DNA of 64,000 nucleotides from DATAES01 sp963802415 (GCA_963802415.1 CAWDIH010000001.1:2170001-2234000); one strand, 5' to 3'. Counted from the first letter of the stretch, positions 28,653 to 37,541 are shown. Numbers and translations: made by a program. Notes: generated by a model not told the origin, from the sequence alone.

Positions 28653-29413
28653 GCGGTTCCCGCGGCGGGGCGAGCCGTCTCCTCCATGCCCTGCCGCAGC
28701 GCCTCGAGGTCACCCACGAGTCCGTCGACGTCGTCCGACAACGTGGTCAGCGCGGAGGCGTCTCCGTCGTTCACCGACAGTTCGATCGCGCGGGCTGCAG
28801 CTTCGTCGAGACGGGCGTCGATCAAGCGAAGCTTGTCCTGTGCTTCGTTGATCGTCTTGTCCATGCGTTGCGCCGCACTCACCTGCGCTTGCAGAGCCTC
28901 GACGGTTTGAGCCAGTGCGGTGCCCTGCTCCGGTGGCGACGAGGACGAACTCGTGATCTGCTCGAGGTCACGGGCGGCTTCCTCGGCATCGAGACGCTTG
29001 CGGGCCTTCGACAGCGTGTGGCCCTGGCGCGCGATCCGCCAGCAGTCGTCGACCCCGTCGTCGATCCGCGCTGCGATCTCGGCGAGCCGCTCGTGCATCG
29101 GGCCCGTGGGCGCGTCGTGCACGGCGGTGTCGAACCGCTTCTGCGCGTCGAGTGCCTCCTTGACGAATCGGCGCCAGGGGTCCTGCAGCGCAAGCGGGTC
29201 GATGCGCTCTCGGCGCTGGTCGCGGGGGATGGCGACCGCCACACGGGCGGCGAAGGCGGCGGCGCCGACCGCGACGACGCCGAAGACTGGCAGGCCGACC
29301 AGGATGCCCGCCGACGCCGTGGCTCCCGCGAGCAGGATTCCGGAAGGGGAAGTGATGGCACGCGCCACCGGCGGGGTGAAGAAGCGGTCCCTGAAGGATC
29401 GCCGCGGCATCAC
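28649..29413 (-). CDS. Membrane-anchored coiled-coil protein of unknown function
   Basis: 254 residues. Two hydrophobic segments (GILLAGATASAGILVGLPV and VFGVVAVGAAAFAARVAVAI, about residues 25-62) are followed by a long helical, charged cytoplasmic part with heptad-like pattern (LAQTVEALQAQVSAAQRMDK). No family recognised. ATGA overlap with murJ and the same strand as pspA and the kinase place it in an envelope-related unit. Function not assigned. Confidence 0.7.
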   Translation of the reverse strand: MMPRRSFRDRFFTPPVARAITSPSGILLAGATASAGILVGLPVFGVVAVGAAAFAARVAVAIPRDQRRERIDPLALQDPWRRFVKEALDAQKRFDTAVHDAPTGPMHERLAEIAARIDDGVDDCWRIARQGHTLSKARKRLDAEEAARDLEQITSSSSSPPEQGTALAQTVEALQAQVSAAQRMDKTINEAQDKLRLIDARLDEAAARAIELSVNDGDASALTTLSDDVDGLVGDLEALRQGMEETARPAAGTA

Positions 29414-29414
29414 C

Positions 29415-30236
29415 TCACGCTACTGGCGCCCCTCGTGGCGGAAAGTGAGGGTCACGCTTCTGGCTGAAGGCGGCGACGGCCTCGGCGTGCTCTGGTGTCT
29501 TCCAGCATTCGCGCAGGTATTCGCTCTCCCGCTTCTGCACTTCGTGGAGGTCGCCCGCCACCGCATTGGCGGTGAGGAGTTGCTTGATCATCTGCAGCTG
29601 CGGCGCAGGGTTGGCCGCGATCGTCGACGCCAGGTCGACCGTTTCCGTCAGGAGCGCGTCGGGCGCGACGACACGCTCGACGAGGCCACCGGCCATCGCC
29701 TCGCCGGCCGACCACAACCGCCCGGACAGACACATCTCACTGGCCCGGCCGAACCCCATTCGCTGCACGAGGAAGTGGGTCGACGCCAGTTCCGGGACGA
29801 GCCCGACCTTGATGAAGAACATCCCGAACCGGGCATTGTCCGACGCAAGGATCACGTCGAACGGCAAGATCATCGTCATCCCGATCCCGACCGCGGCACC
29901 GTTGACCGCGGCGATCAACGGCTTGGACTGCCGGCACAGGTCCACCCAGTCCAGGCCGGCGGGCATGCCGCCCTGACCTTCCGCGGTGTTGGCCCCGGGA
30001 TCGCCACCGGCGATGCGCACGCCGAACGTCGCATCCATGTCCGCGCCCGCACAGAAGCCGCGGCCTTCGCCGGTCATGACGACGGACCCGACACCGGGGT
30101 CGCGGTTGGCGGCTCCGATGGCGTCCGCGAGCTCTTCGGCCATCCTCGGCGTCCACGCGTTCAAGCGGTCGGGCCGGTTCAGGGTGAGCACCTGCACCTC
30201 GCCCTGACGCTCGCTGCGAATCTGCTCGTACTCCAC
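29415..30236 (-). CDS. Enoyl-CoA hydratase/isomerase family protein
   Basis: 273 residues, crotonase fold. Oxyanion-hole segments are GRGFCAGADMDA and AAVNGAAVGIGMTM; the DVILASDNARFGMFFIKVGLVPE segment and the C-terminal KRDPHF end are typical. Start GTG 30236 is chosen because a perfect AGGAGG lies 5 bases upstream; the longer reading from 30317 would run across a hairpin repeat. Probably acts on acyl-CoA in beta-oxidation or a related pathway; substrate unknown. Confidence 0.88.
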   Translation of the reverse strand: MEYEQIRSERQGEVQVLTLNRPDRLNAWTPRMAEELADAIGAANRDPGVGSVVMTGEGRGFCAGADMDATFGVRIAGGDPGANTAEGQGGMPAGLDWVDLCRQSKPLIAAVNGAAVGIGMTMILPFDVILASDNARFGMFFIKVGLVPELASTHFLVQRMGFGRASEMCLSGRLWSAGEAMAGGLVERVVAPDALLTETVDLASTIAANPAPQLQMIKQLLTANAVAGDLHEVQKRESEYLRECWKTPEHAEAVAAFSQKRDPHFPPRGAPVA

Positions 30237-30285
30237 GGCGACCTCCTGGTCGAAGCCTGCCGCGCCATACTGCCCGACCCGACTG

Positions 30286-30324
30286 TCGTGCATTGACACG
30301 TCCACCAGACGGGTCAATGCACGA
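30286..30324. repeat. Dispersed hairpin repeat, family B copy 1
   Basis: Arms TCGTGCATTGAC (30286-30297) and GTCAATGCACGA (30313-30324), perfectly complementary over 12 bp, separated by 15 bases. An identical pair of arms with a different 15-base spacer lies at 47751-47789, both followed by TGG. Here it sits in the leader between the vWA lipoprotein gene (ends 30394) and the enoyl-CoA hydratase start (30236). Confidence 0.8.
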
Positions 30325-30336
30325 TGGTCGACAGGC

Positions 30337-30372
30337 GACGGGCCCGACGGGCCCGACGGGCGCGACGGGCGC
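30337..30372. repeat. Short 9-bp tandem repeat (4 units)
   Basis: Two GACGGGCCC units followed by two GACGGGCGC units, then a partial one. Intergenic, 22 bases before the end of the vWA lipoprotein gene. A simple-sequence tract liable to length change; no function visible. Confidence 0.75.
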
Positions 30373-30393
30373 GACGCCTGCGCGATGCACGAT

Positions 30394-32208
30394 CTAGAAG
30401 TTCGAGATCACGGCTGTGAGGACCTGGTTGATCGTGGTCGGGTCCTTGGCGTCGTATTCGGCACTGTTGCTGGCGTTGGCGATCGCCTTCAACGCGTCGA
30501 CGTCGGCGTCGGACCCGTACGCGATCGGGAAGACGCGCACCGGATGGCTGAGTTGTCCTTCGTTCCCCGAGCGGAGGGTGGTCAACAGGTGCTGGAACTG
30601 CTCGTCGTCGTCGTCCGGCTGGCCGTCGTCGTTCTTGCCATCTGTCAGCAGCACGATGGCATTGATGCGCGCGGGGTCGAAGCTGTTCACTGCCGTGGTG
30701 TAGGCGTTCTCCGTCACCGCGTACAGCGGTGTGCCGTTCTGCGGCACCAGCGAGTCCACTTTGCTCCGCACCTGCTCGCCGTTGTCAGCGACACGCCCTG
30801 GGGGAACGAGCTGGAGCATGTCCTGGTTCTGGGCGTCGCCGAGGCCGGTTGAGAAGATGTCGAACTCGACGATGTCCTCGGGACTGAACAGCCGGACCGC
30901 GTTGTCGATCGCCTGTTTGGCGAGATCGAGCTTCGTGCCCGCGTTCGAGTTCTTCGGATCGGCGTTTTCTTCCATCGACCCCGACACATCGAGTACGAGC
31001 GCGACCCGTGCCTTCTTGCGTTGCGCCGACCACTTGTCGAGCAGCTTCGTGAGCACGGCAGGCTGGGGCACTTCGAGCAATGTCTGGGGTTGGTTCGGGT
31101 CGACGCCGTTGGCAGCGATGATCGGATCGCCGATCGCGACTGCGGGATTGCCCGGACGGAAGTGGTACGACAGAACCTGTCTCTGGTTGTCCGGCTCCTT
31201 CACGAAGTCTTCGAAGACCTTCGCAGCGTCCTTCTGCTGTTGCGTCACCCACGGCGCGTCGAGGATGAAGTAGGGGCTGTCGCTGAACAGCGTCCCCTCC
31301 TTCGGATAGATGGCGACGAGCGGGACCCTCGGCGGCCGTGGTTGTTCGCCGGGGCTCGACACGCCGTCGGGGTTGCCCTGGTTGTAGTCGATGACCGACT
31401 TCTCCTCGACCGCGACAGCAGAGACGTAGGTGAGTGCCTGACCGCGTTGGTCCGCACGGTAGAGGTTGTTGAGGAAGGTGAGCGTGGTGTCGCCGTAGTG
31501 CACGACGGTCGACTCGACGGCGGCTCCGAAGTCGACGACCGTCGGATTGTCGAGGTCCTCCGCCGACAGTCCCGCGGTCTTGCCGGTCGCCGCGTAGGTC
31601 TGCGCGATCAACGCATTGAGCCCGCTCGTGGAGAAGTTCGGGTTGGTCTTGCCGAGCTTGAAGGCGCCCCATTCAGGATGACCGAAGGTGCCCCATCCCT
31701 GCTGATCCTTCGCGAGGTTGAAGATGTCAGTCCACCCGATGGGCTTCGCGGGATAACCGAGCGCGTCTGCCATCGGCTTCGGCATCGCGATGGTCAGCGG
31801 CGTGACCATGAACGGGTCGCCTTTGGGGACGATCGGCGCCTGCCCGGCGGCCGTGCGCTGCTCGTTCACGATCAGGCCCCACGACGTCGCCGCGGGCGAC
31901 CACACCACCGGACGCGGGCCGTTGACGTTCTCATCCCAGTTCGACGACAGAAGCTGCGCGGCCGCGCCGGACGACTTGTTCTGCGAACGCACGAAGACGC
32001 AGTCCTTGCCGAGCTCGGCCTTGTCCGTGCCGTTGAAGGACTTCGCCAGCGACGTCATCAGGTCGCCCTTCTCGGGCGAGGTGGCGACGTCGACGACGAC
32101 GCATCGACCAGGATCGGAGGGTGACTCGTCACTCTTCTTCGAGCTCGTACATGCGGCGAAGGCGAGCACGGCCGCCACGACCGGAATGACCGTGCGGGTG
32201 ATCCTCAT
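30394..32208 (-). CDS. Lipoprotein with solute-binding-like and vWA domains
   Basis: 604 residues from ATG 32208. The N-terminal signal ends in a lipobox (VLAFAAC), so it is a membrane-anchored lipoprotein. Residues about 30-380 resemble a periplasmic solute-binding protein; residues about 410-600 form a von Willebrand A domain with the MIDAS motif DVSGSMEENAD and LLTDGKNDD. The start codon overlaps the stop of the next upstream gene (ATGA). Ligand and partners unknown; combined substrate-binding/vWA proteins occur in actinobacteria but are not well characterised. An upstream in-frame extension to 32286 is rejected because the signal peptide begins at 32208. Confidence 0.85.
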   Translation of the reverse strand: MRITRTVIPVVAAVLAFAACTSSKKSDESPSDPGRCVVVDVATSPEKGDLMTSLAKSFNGTDKAELGKDCVFVRSQNKSSGAAAQLLSSNWDENVNGPRPVVWSPAATSWGLIVNEQRTAAGQAPIVPKGDPFMVTPLTIAMPKPMADALGYPAKPIGWTDIFNLAKDQQGWGTFGHPEWGAFKLGKTNPNFSTSGLNALIAQTYAATGKTAGLSAEDLDNPTVVDFGAAVESTVVHYGDTTLTFLNNLYRADQRGQALTYVSAVAVEEKSVIDYNQGNPDGVSSPGEQPRPPRVPLVAIYPKEGTLFSDSPYFILDAPWVTQQQKDAAKVFEDFVKEPDNQRQVLSYHFRPGNPAVAIGDPIIAANGVDPNQPQTLLEVPQPAVLTKLLDKWSAQRKKARVALVLDVSGSMEENADPKNSNAGTKLDLAKQAIDNAVRLFSPEDIVEFDIFSTGLGDAQNQDMLQLVPPGRVADNGEQVRSKVDSLVPQNGTPLYAVTENAYTTAVNSFDPARINAIVLLTDGKNDDGQPDDDDEQFQHLLTTLRSGNEGQLSHPVRVFPIAYGSDADVDALKAIANASNSAEYDAKDPTTINQVLTAVISNF

Positions 32209-33182
32209 CCGCTGAGTCCGCTCAGCGCGAGCAGGACGCCGTGGTCGGGCAGACCCGTGTCCTTCGGGATGTCGCCGACGTTCCACCCTTCGAACTCCAG
32301 CGTGTCGTGAAGCGACGTGCTGTTCGCCAGCCGGCTCACTTGGTCCGCTCGACTTCCGGATCCGACCGGAGCCAGCGTCACGACCGCGCTCGCCTGGGGA
32401 TTCGGGTTGATGACCATCACTTGATCCGCCTTCGATCCGACGTTCGCCTTCTCCTCCGCCGACGTGACGCCGACCGCGGAGAACTTCGCAGGGAGTTGCG
32501 TCACGAACTCCTGAAATGGATCAGCGCTCATGAACGTCGTCTTCATCTTGGCGCGCCATGCCATGAACGACGGGTCGTCGAAGTCGTTCGTCGCAATGTC
32601 CGTCCGCCCGAAGTAGCCCGTCGCCGCGTTCCCGAAGAGTAGAAGGCCAGTGGCGGACGTGAGGGGCGGGTTGCCGACGGTCACGTTTCCCCAGGCGGGC
32701 ACCCCACCGGTCAGGTCGGTCCACGGCTTGCCGACTCGGTCGCCGAGACATTTCCAGCCGACCACACCGTCCGGGCAGTTCGACGCCAGCACGTTCGCTC
32801 GTTGTCTGACCATCGCGATGACGAGCGGCGACGACGCGATCGACGTCTCGGACTGGAAGATCGAGTTCTGAGCCAGATCATTGACGATGTCGGGCCACGG
32901 TTCGAGCGTCAGCCAGCCGTCGACGCCGGCGGTCCTCTCTGCCAGTGCCTGCGCCGTCGACGCTGCATCCTCGACGCGGGTCCTGATGCCCGGGTGTTCC
33001 TGCTTGATCGCGTCGCAAGCGTCGGCAAGCTCCGTGACGCACGCGATGGTGATCGGTCCCGTCGGTGGCGCGTTCGAGCTCCCCGAGACCACGTGTGTCG
33101 TGTCCTCGTCGATCCGCGAGCGGATGAAGATCGCGGCGACGATCATGCTCGCAGCTGCGAGCAACGCCAGCGCGTGTCTCAC
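32205..33182 (-). CDS. Secreted solute-binding-like protein
   Basis: 325 residues with an N-terminal membrane/signal segment (ALALLAAASMIVAAIFI, no lipobox Cys). The rest resembles an extracellular binding protein: ITIACVTELADACDAIKQEHPG, then GWLTLEPWPDIV and a TDLTGGVPAWGNVTVG segment. It is translationally coupled to the vWA lipoprotein, so the two probably act as a pair at the cell surface. No permease or ATPase is adjacent, so simple ABC import is not supported. Confidence 0.65.
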   Translation of the reverse strand: MRHALALLAAASMIVAAIFIRSRIDEDTTHVVSGSSNAPPTGPITIACVTELADACDAIKQEHPGIRTRVEDAASTAQALAERTAGVDGWLTLEPWPDIVNDLAQNSIFQSETSIASSPLVIAMVRQRANVLASNCPDGVVGWKCLGDRVGKPWTDLTGGVPAWGNVTVGNPPLTSATGLLLFGNAATGYFGRTDIATNDFDDPSFMAWRAKMKTTFMSADPFQEFVTQLPAKFSAVGVTSAEEKANVGSKADQVMVINPNPQASAVVTLAPVGSGSRADQVSRLANSTSLHDTLEFEGWNVGDIPKDTGLPDHGVLLALSGLSG

Positions 33183-33185
33183 ACG

Positions 33186-33797
33186 TCAGGTTCCGTCGGG
33201 CGGAAGCGGGTCGCGCCACATCGGCCAGAGCGCCGGCCCGTTCTTGATCTGCAGCTCGCTCGTCACCTTGAAGCCGTGTCGCTCGTAGAACGGGATGTTC
33301 CGCTCCTTCGAGGACTCGAGGTACACGGGGATGCCTTCCTCGTCGCATTTGGACAACACCGGCGCCATGAGCGCGGAGCCAACCCCTTTGCCCTGGTACT
33401 GGGGGTCGGTGCCGAGCACGGCGAGGTACCAGTGCGGTTCCTTCGGGTGCACCTTCTCGACGAGGTTGAGGACGGTGAGCGCCCTCGGTGTCTCGCGGCC
33501 CAAGCGGAACAGCATCGGGATCTGACCGAGCAGCTCCGTGCCGCCGGTCTTCCACTGACCCGGGGCGAACCAGATGGCGCCGCCTTTCGCGCCGCCGTCG
33601 TCGTTCGTGTCGACCCGTCCCTTCCCCTTGTCGATGGCGCGCCTCGCGTCGCTCACGAAGAACAGGCGCGACTTCTTGCGGCGGCCCTCGTCCGTCCGGA
33701 ACAGGTACTTCATGAGCGGGTCGTCCTCGAACGCCCGCACCAGCGTGTCCGCCACTGCCTCGACGTCGGTCATGGTCGCCGCCCGGGCCCCGGTCAT
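33186..33797 (-). CDS. GNAT-family N-acetyltransferase
   Basis: 203 residues. Acetyl-CoA-binding motif A is LAVLGTDPQYQGKGVGSAL (Q-x-x-G-x-G type), followed by LESSKERNIPFYERHGF, typical motif B. Substrate unknown. Starts ATG 33797, divergent from proA with about 32 bases between start codons, so their promoters overlap or lie inside the coding ends. Confidence 0.88.
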   Translation of the reverse strand: MTGARAATMTDVEAVADTLVRAFEDDPLMKYLFRTDEGRRKKSRLFFVSDARRAIDKGKGRVDTNDDGGAKGGAIWFAPGQWKTGGTELLGQIPMLFRLGRETPRALTVLNLVEKVHPKEPHWYLAVLGTDPQYQGKGVGSALMAPVLSKCDEEGIPVYLESSKERNIPFYERHGFKVTSELQIKNGPALWPMWRDPLPPDGT

Positions 33798-33829
33798 CGC
33801 GTCAAGTTACCTGCCGTAGGGTTTTGGCC

Positions 33830-35074
33830 GTGAGCGGCGACATCTCGGAACTCGGCAGGAGGGCGAAGGCCGCGTCCCGAGTCCTCGCGACCGTATCGAC
33901 GGCAGCCAAGGACGGGGCTCTGGCGACGGCGGCCGATCTCCTCGTGGAACGCTCGGACGACATCCTGCAAGCCAACGCGGCTGACATCGCTCGGGCCGAG
34001 CGCGACGGCGTCACGCGGACGGTCGTCGACCGCCTCCGCCTCAGTCCTGCTCGCATCGAAGGCATGGCCGGCGGGCTCCGCAAGGTGGCCGCACTCGAGG
34101 ATCCGGTCGGCGAGGTGGTTGGCGGATGGACCCGCCCGAACGGGCTGCGCATCATGCGCGTTCGGGTCCCCCTCGGCGTCGTGGCGATCATCTACGAGAA
34201 CCGTCCGAATGTGACGAGCGACGCGTTCGGCCTGTGCTTGAAGGCCGGCAATGCCGCGTTCCTACGCGGGTCGTCGGGCGCGATCGCGTCGAACGTCGCC
34301 ATCGCCCGCGTGCTGCGCGAGGCGCTTCGGAAGGCCGGTTTGCCCGACGACGGGCTGGTGCTGGTGGAGGACACCGCACACGAGACGGCCATCGAGTTCA
34401 TGCGCTTGCGGGAGTCCATCGACTGTCTGATCCCGCGCGGCGGACCGTCACTGATCCGGTCGATCCTCGACCACGCGACCGTGCCGTACGTCATCGACGG
34501 CGACGGAAACTGCCATGTGTACGTGGACGCGTCAGCCGACCTCGAGATGGCGGCCGAGATCGTCGTCAACGCGAAGACGCAGCGTCCCTCGGTGTGCAAC
34601 GCGGCCGAGTCGTTGCTCGTGCATGAAGCAGTTGCAGGCGAACTGCTGCCGCGCCTCGCCTCCCTGCTCGACAGTGTCGAGTTGCGCGGTGACGAACGTG
34701 CGAGGTCGTTGCTCGCCGGCGCCGGCGTCGCCACCGACGAGGACTACGCGACGGAATTCCTCGACCTGACGCTGGCGGTCCGGGTGGTGGATTCGCTCGA
34801 CGAGGGCATCGAGCACATCACGCGGTTCGGCTCGGGGCATTCGGAAGCCATCGTCACCCGCGACTTGGACGCGGCGGAACGGTTCTGCCGCGAGGTCGAT
34901 GCCGCTGCCGTGCTGGTGAACGCGTCGACGCGGTTCGTCGACGGTGAGGAGTTCGGTTTCGGTGCCGAGATCGGCATCTCGACGCAGAAGCTGCATGCCC
35001 GTGGTCCGATGGGCCTGCGCGAGCTCACGACGACGAAATACGTCGTCCACGGGAGCGGCCAGATCCGCACGTGA
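33830..35074 (+). CDS. proA: Glutamate-5-semialdehyde dehydrogenase (gamma-glutamyl phosphate reductase)
   Basis: Second step of proline synthesis, NADPH-dependent. 414 residues from GTG 33830. Family signatures: VPLGVVAIIYENRPNVT, CLKAGNAAFLRGSSGA, LIPRGGPSLI and the catalytic Cys region NAKTQRPSVCNAAESLLVH; the C-terminus has NASTRFVDGEEFGFGAEIG. TTG 33824 in the same frame is the alternative start. Separated from proB by a 22.7-kb insertion of unrelated genes. Confidence 0.95.
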   Translation: MSGDISELGRRAKAASRVLATVSTAAKDGALATAADLLVERSDDILQANAADIARAERDGVTRTVVDRLRLSPARIEGMAGGLRKVAALEDPVGEVVGGWTRPNGLRIMRVRVPLGVVAIIYENRPNVTSDAFGLCLKAGNAAFLRGSSGAIASNVAIARVLREALRKAGLPDDGLVLVEDTAHETAIEFMRLRESIDCLIPRGGPSLIRSILDHATVPYVIDGDGNCHVYVDASADLEMAAEIVVNAKTQRPSVCNAAESLLVHEAVAGELLPRLASLLDSVELRGDERARSLLAGAGVATDEDYATEFLDLTLAVRVVDSLDEGIEHITRFGSGHSEAIVTRDLDAAERFCREVDAAAVLVNASTRFVDGEEFGFGAEIGISTQKLHARGPMGLRELTTTKYVVHGSGQIRT

Positions 35075-35090
35075 TCCACCACCGAACCTC

Positions 35091-35108
35091 CTTGACCGCC
35101 CGGTCAAG
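35091..35108. promoter_or_regulatory. Perfect palindrome, likely TetR-type operator (site 1)
   Basis: CTTGACCG and CGGTCAAG with a 2-base centre. It lies between the proA stop and the MoxR ATG at 35129, where it would overlap the promoter or leader of the MoxR-vWA operon. The inner 16 bases share the pattern TTGACC-N4-GGTCAA with 62698-62713. TetR-family operators often look like this; no TetR gene is in the window. Confidence 0.55.
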
Positions 35109-35128
35109 TAGCCCGGTAGCCTGCATCG

Positions 35129-36043
35129 ATGGACTATCGCTTCGAGTCAGTCCCCGAGGTCCGAGAAGGCCTTCGCAAGGTGGACTACCTCGCTGACGAG
35201 GGCATCGCGGGGATCGTGTACCTGGCCGACCGGCTGCAGAAGCCGGTGCTGGTCGAGGGCCCTGCTGGCACCGGCAAGACGCAGCTGGCCAAGTCGGTGG
35301 CCGAGATGTCGGGTGCGCGCCTCATTCGGCTGCAGTGCTACGAGGGTCTCGACGAGTCGAAGGCGCTGTACGAGTGGAACTACAAGAAGCAGCTGCTTCG
35401 CATCCAAGCGCAGCGCGTGGCCGAGGCTGATGGCGCGAAGTGGTCCGAGATCGAGGACGACATCTTCGGTGAGGACTTCCTGCTCACTCGGCCGTTGCTC
35501 GAGGCCATCCGCAGCGAACAGCCGGTTGTGCTCCTGATCGACGAGGTGGACCGCGTCGAAGTCGAGACCGAGGCGCTGTTGCTCGAAGTCCTCTCCGACT
35601 ACCAGGTCTCCGTTCCCGAGCTCGGCACGGTCGCGGCGACGCAGATCCCGCTGGTCTTTCTCACGTCGAACAACACTCGTGAGCTGTCCGAGGCGCTCAA
35701 GCGCCGGTGCCTCTACCTGCACATCGACTATCCGGATCTCGATCGCGAGAAGCAGATCGTGCTCACGAAGGTCCCCGACATCACGGAGAATCTCGCCGAG
35801 CAGGTGGCGCGCATCGTGCGCTCGATCCGTCAGCTCGAGTTGAAGAAGGCACCGTCGGTCTCGGAGACGCTCGATTGGGCCCGCACCCTGGTGTTGCTCG
35901 GCATCGAGAACATCGACGCCGAGCAGGCGGCGGCCACCGCCAACATCCTCCTCAAGTACCAGAGCGACATCGCCAAGGCAGTCAAGGAGTTCGCGTCCGA
36001 CGGCCAGGCGTGGAAGCGGGGCGGGCCCGCACCTCGTGCCTGA
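35129..36043 (+). CDS. MoxR-type AAA+ ATPase
   Basis: 304 residues. Walker A GPAGTGKTQLAK, Walker B VVLLIDEVDR, sensor LTSNNTRELSEALKRRC. MoxR ATPases act as chaperones for maturation of metalloenzymes or complexes, usually with a vWA partner. The next gene, overlapping by 8 bases, is such a vWA protein of the CoxE kind. No CO dehydrogenase or other client gene is adjacent, so the target is unknown. Confidence 0.9.
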   Translation: MDYRFESVPEVREGLRKVDYLADEGIAGIVYLADRLQKPVLVEGPAGTGKTQLAKSVAEMSGARLIRLQCYEGLDESKALYEWNYKKQLLRIQAQRVAEADGAKWSEIEDDIFGEDFLLTRPLLEAIRSEQPVVLLIDEVDRVEVETEALLLEVLSDYQVSVPELGTVAATQIPLVFLTSNNTRELSEALKRRCLYLHIDYPDLDREKQIVLTKVPDITENLAEQVARIVRSIRQLELKKAPSVSETLDWARTLVLLGIENIDAEQAAATANILLKYQSDIAKAVKEFASDGQAWKRGGPAPRA

Positions 36044-37529
36044 CGAACCCGGTCGGTCTGCGGATGTGGTCGATCCGACGACGGGCGCGCCGATCCTGTC
36101 GTTGCTGGCCGGCTTCATCCAGGAGCTACGCGAAGCAGGACTGCCGGTCAGCCTGACGGAGAACCTCGACGCGATGGCGGCGGTGCGCCACATCCCGCTC
36201 GACGATCGGGAGGCGTTCAAGTACGCGCTCGCCGCGACGCTCGTCAAGAACAACCAGCACTGGCGCGCCTTCGAGACTGTGTTCGAGGTCTACTTCTCGC
36301 TCCGGGGCAAGGAGTACGCCATCGGCGACGAGGGCGACGAGGAGATCGGCAACATCGACGAGTTGATGGAGCAGCTCCGGGAGCAGGCCGCCGAAGGGAT
36401 GCAGGGCACTGGCGGCGGCGACTCGATGACGCCGGAAGAGCTCGCCGAGATGCTCTATCGATCGCTGTTGAACGGCAACGACGCCCTCATGCGCGCCGTT
36501 GCGCGCCAAGCCGTCAAGCGGTACGCGGGCATGGAGCCTGGGCGGCCGGTGGGCGGCACGTATTACCTGTACCGGACGCTGCGCAATCTCGACCTCGACG
36601 GCGTGCTCGAGCGGCTGATGGAGAACACACGCGAGCAGGTCCCCGACATGTCGGGGCTCGAGGAACGCCTGGAGCGAGACGAGTACGAGATCCGCATCGA
36701 TCAGCTTCGCAAGGAGATCGAGGCGGAGATCAGGCGCCGTCTGGTCGCGGACCGCGGTGTGGAAGCAATGGCGCGCACGTTGCGCAAGCCGTTGCCCGAG
36801 GACATCGACTTCATGCACGCGTCCCGTGAGGAGATGTTCACGCTGCGGCGGGCGATCTATCCGCTCACGCGCAAGCTCGCGGTGCGGCTGGCGCGCAAGC
36901 GGCGCCATGGCCGCAAGGGTCCGCTCGACTTCCGCAGCACCGTCCGTCACTCGCTCTCGTACGGCGGCGTGCCGGCCGAGCCGAAGTTCAAGTATCCGCG
37001 TCCGTCGAAGCCCGAGATCTTCGTGATCGCCGACATCTCGGGATCGGTCGCCGCGTTCGCTCGCTTCACGCTGCACCTCGTGTACGCGATCGGCGCGCAG
37101 TTCTCGAAGGTGCGCTCGTTCGTGTTCATCGACGGTGTCGACGAAGTCACGCGGTTCTTCGACGGCGTCGAGGACATCGCCGACGCCGTGCACCGTGTCA
37201 ACACCGAGGCGGACGTCGTCTGGGTCGACGGCCACTCCGACTACGGGCACGCGCTGGAGGTGTTCTGGTCGAAGTGGGGGAAGGAAGTCGGGCCGAAGAC
37301 GACCGTCATGATCCTCGGCGATGCGCGGAACAACTATCACGCGTCGCAGGCCTGGGTGCTGAAGGAGATGCGCCACCGCGCCCGCCACGTGTACTGGCTC
37401 AACCCCGAGCCGCGGTCCTACTGGGACACGGGCGATTCCATCGTGAACGAGTACGGCATCCACTGCGACGGCGTCTTCGAATGTCGCAACCTCCGCCAAT
37501 TGGAGGGGTTTGTCGACAACCTCGCCTGA
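36036..37529 (+). CDS. CoxE-like vWA domain protein
   Basis: 497 residues. The N-terminal helical part (GFIQELREAGLPVSLTENL) is followed by a long charged linker and a C-terminal vWA domain with a degenerate MIDAS, IFVIADISGSVAAF, and LGDARNNYHASQ. This is the pattern of CoxE partners of MoxR ATPases. Start GTG 36036 overlaps the MoxR stop. Together they form a two-gene ATPase/vWA module; client unknown. Confidence 0.88.
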   Translation: MPDEPGRSADVVDPTTGAPILSLLAGFIQELREAGLPVSLTENLDAMAAVRHIPLDDREAFKYALAATLVKNNQHWRAFETVFEVYFSLRGKEYAIGDEGDEEIGNIDELMEQLREQAAEGMQGTGGGDSMTPEELAEMLYRSLLNGNDALMRAVARQAVKRYAGMEPGRPVGGTYYLYRTLRNLDLDGVLERLMENTREQVPDMSGLEERLERDEYEIRIDQLRKEIEAEIRRRLVADRGVEAMARTLRKPLPEDIDFMHASREEMFTLRRAIYPLTRKLAVRLARKRRHGRKGPLDFRSTVRHSLSYGGVPAEPKFKYPRPSKPEIFVIADISGSVAAFARFTLHLVYAIGAQFSKVRSFVFIDGVDEVTRFFDGVEDIADAVHRVNTEADVVWVDGHSDYGHALEVFWSKWGKEVGPKTTVMILGDARNNYHASQAWVLKEMRHRARHVYWLNPEPRSYWDTGDSIVNEYGIHCDGVFECRNLRQLEGFVDNLA

Positions 37530-37541
37530 GAGACTGCACTG

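Noticed and set aside
30236..30317. Longer start for enoyl-CoA hydratase at 30317
   Set aside because: GTG 30236 has a perfect AGGAGG at 5 bases, the crotonase fold begins there, and the longer form would translate hairpin repeat B.
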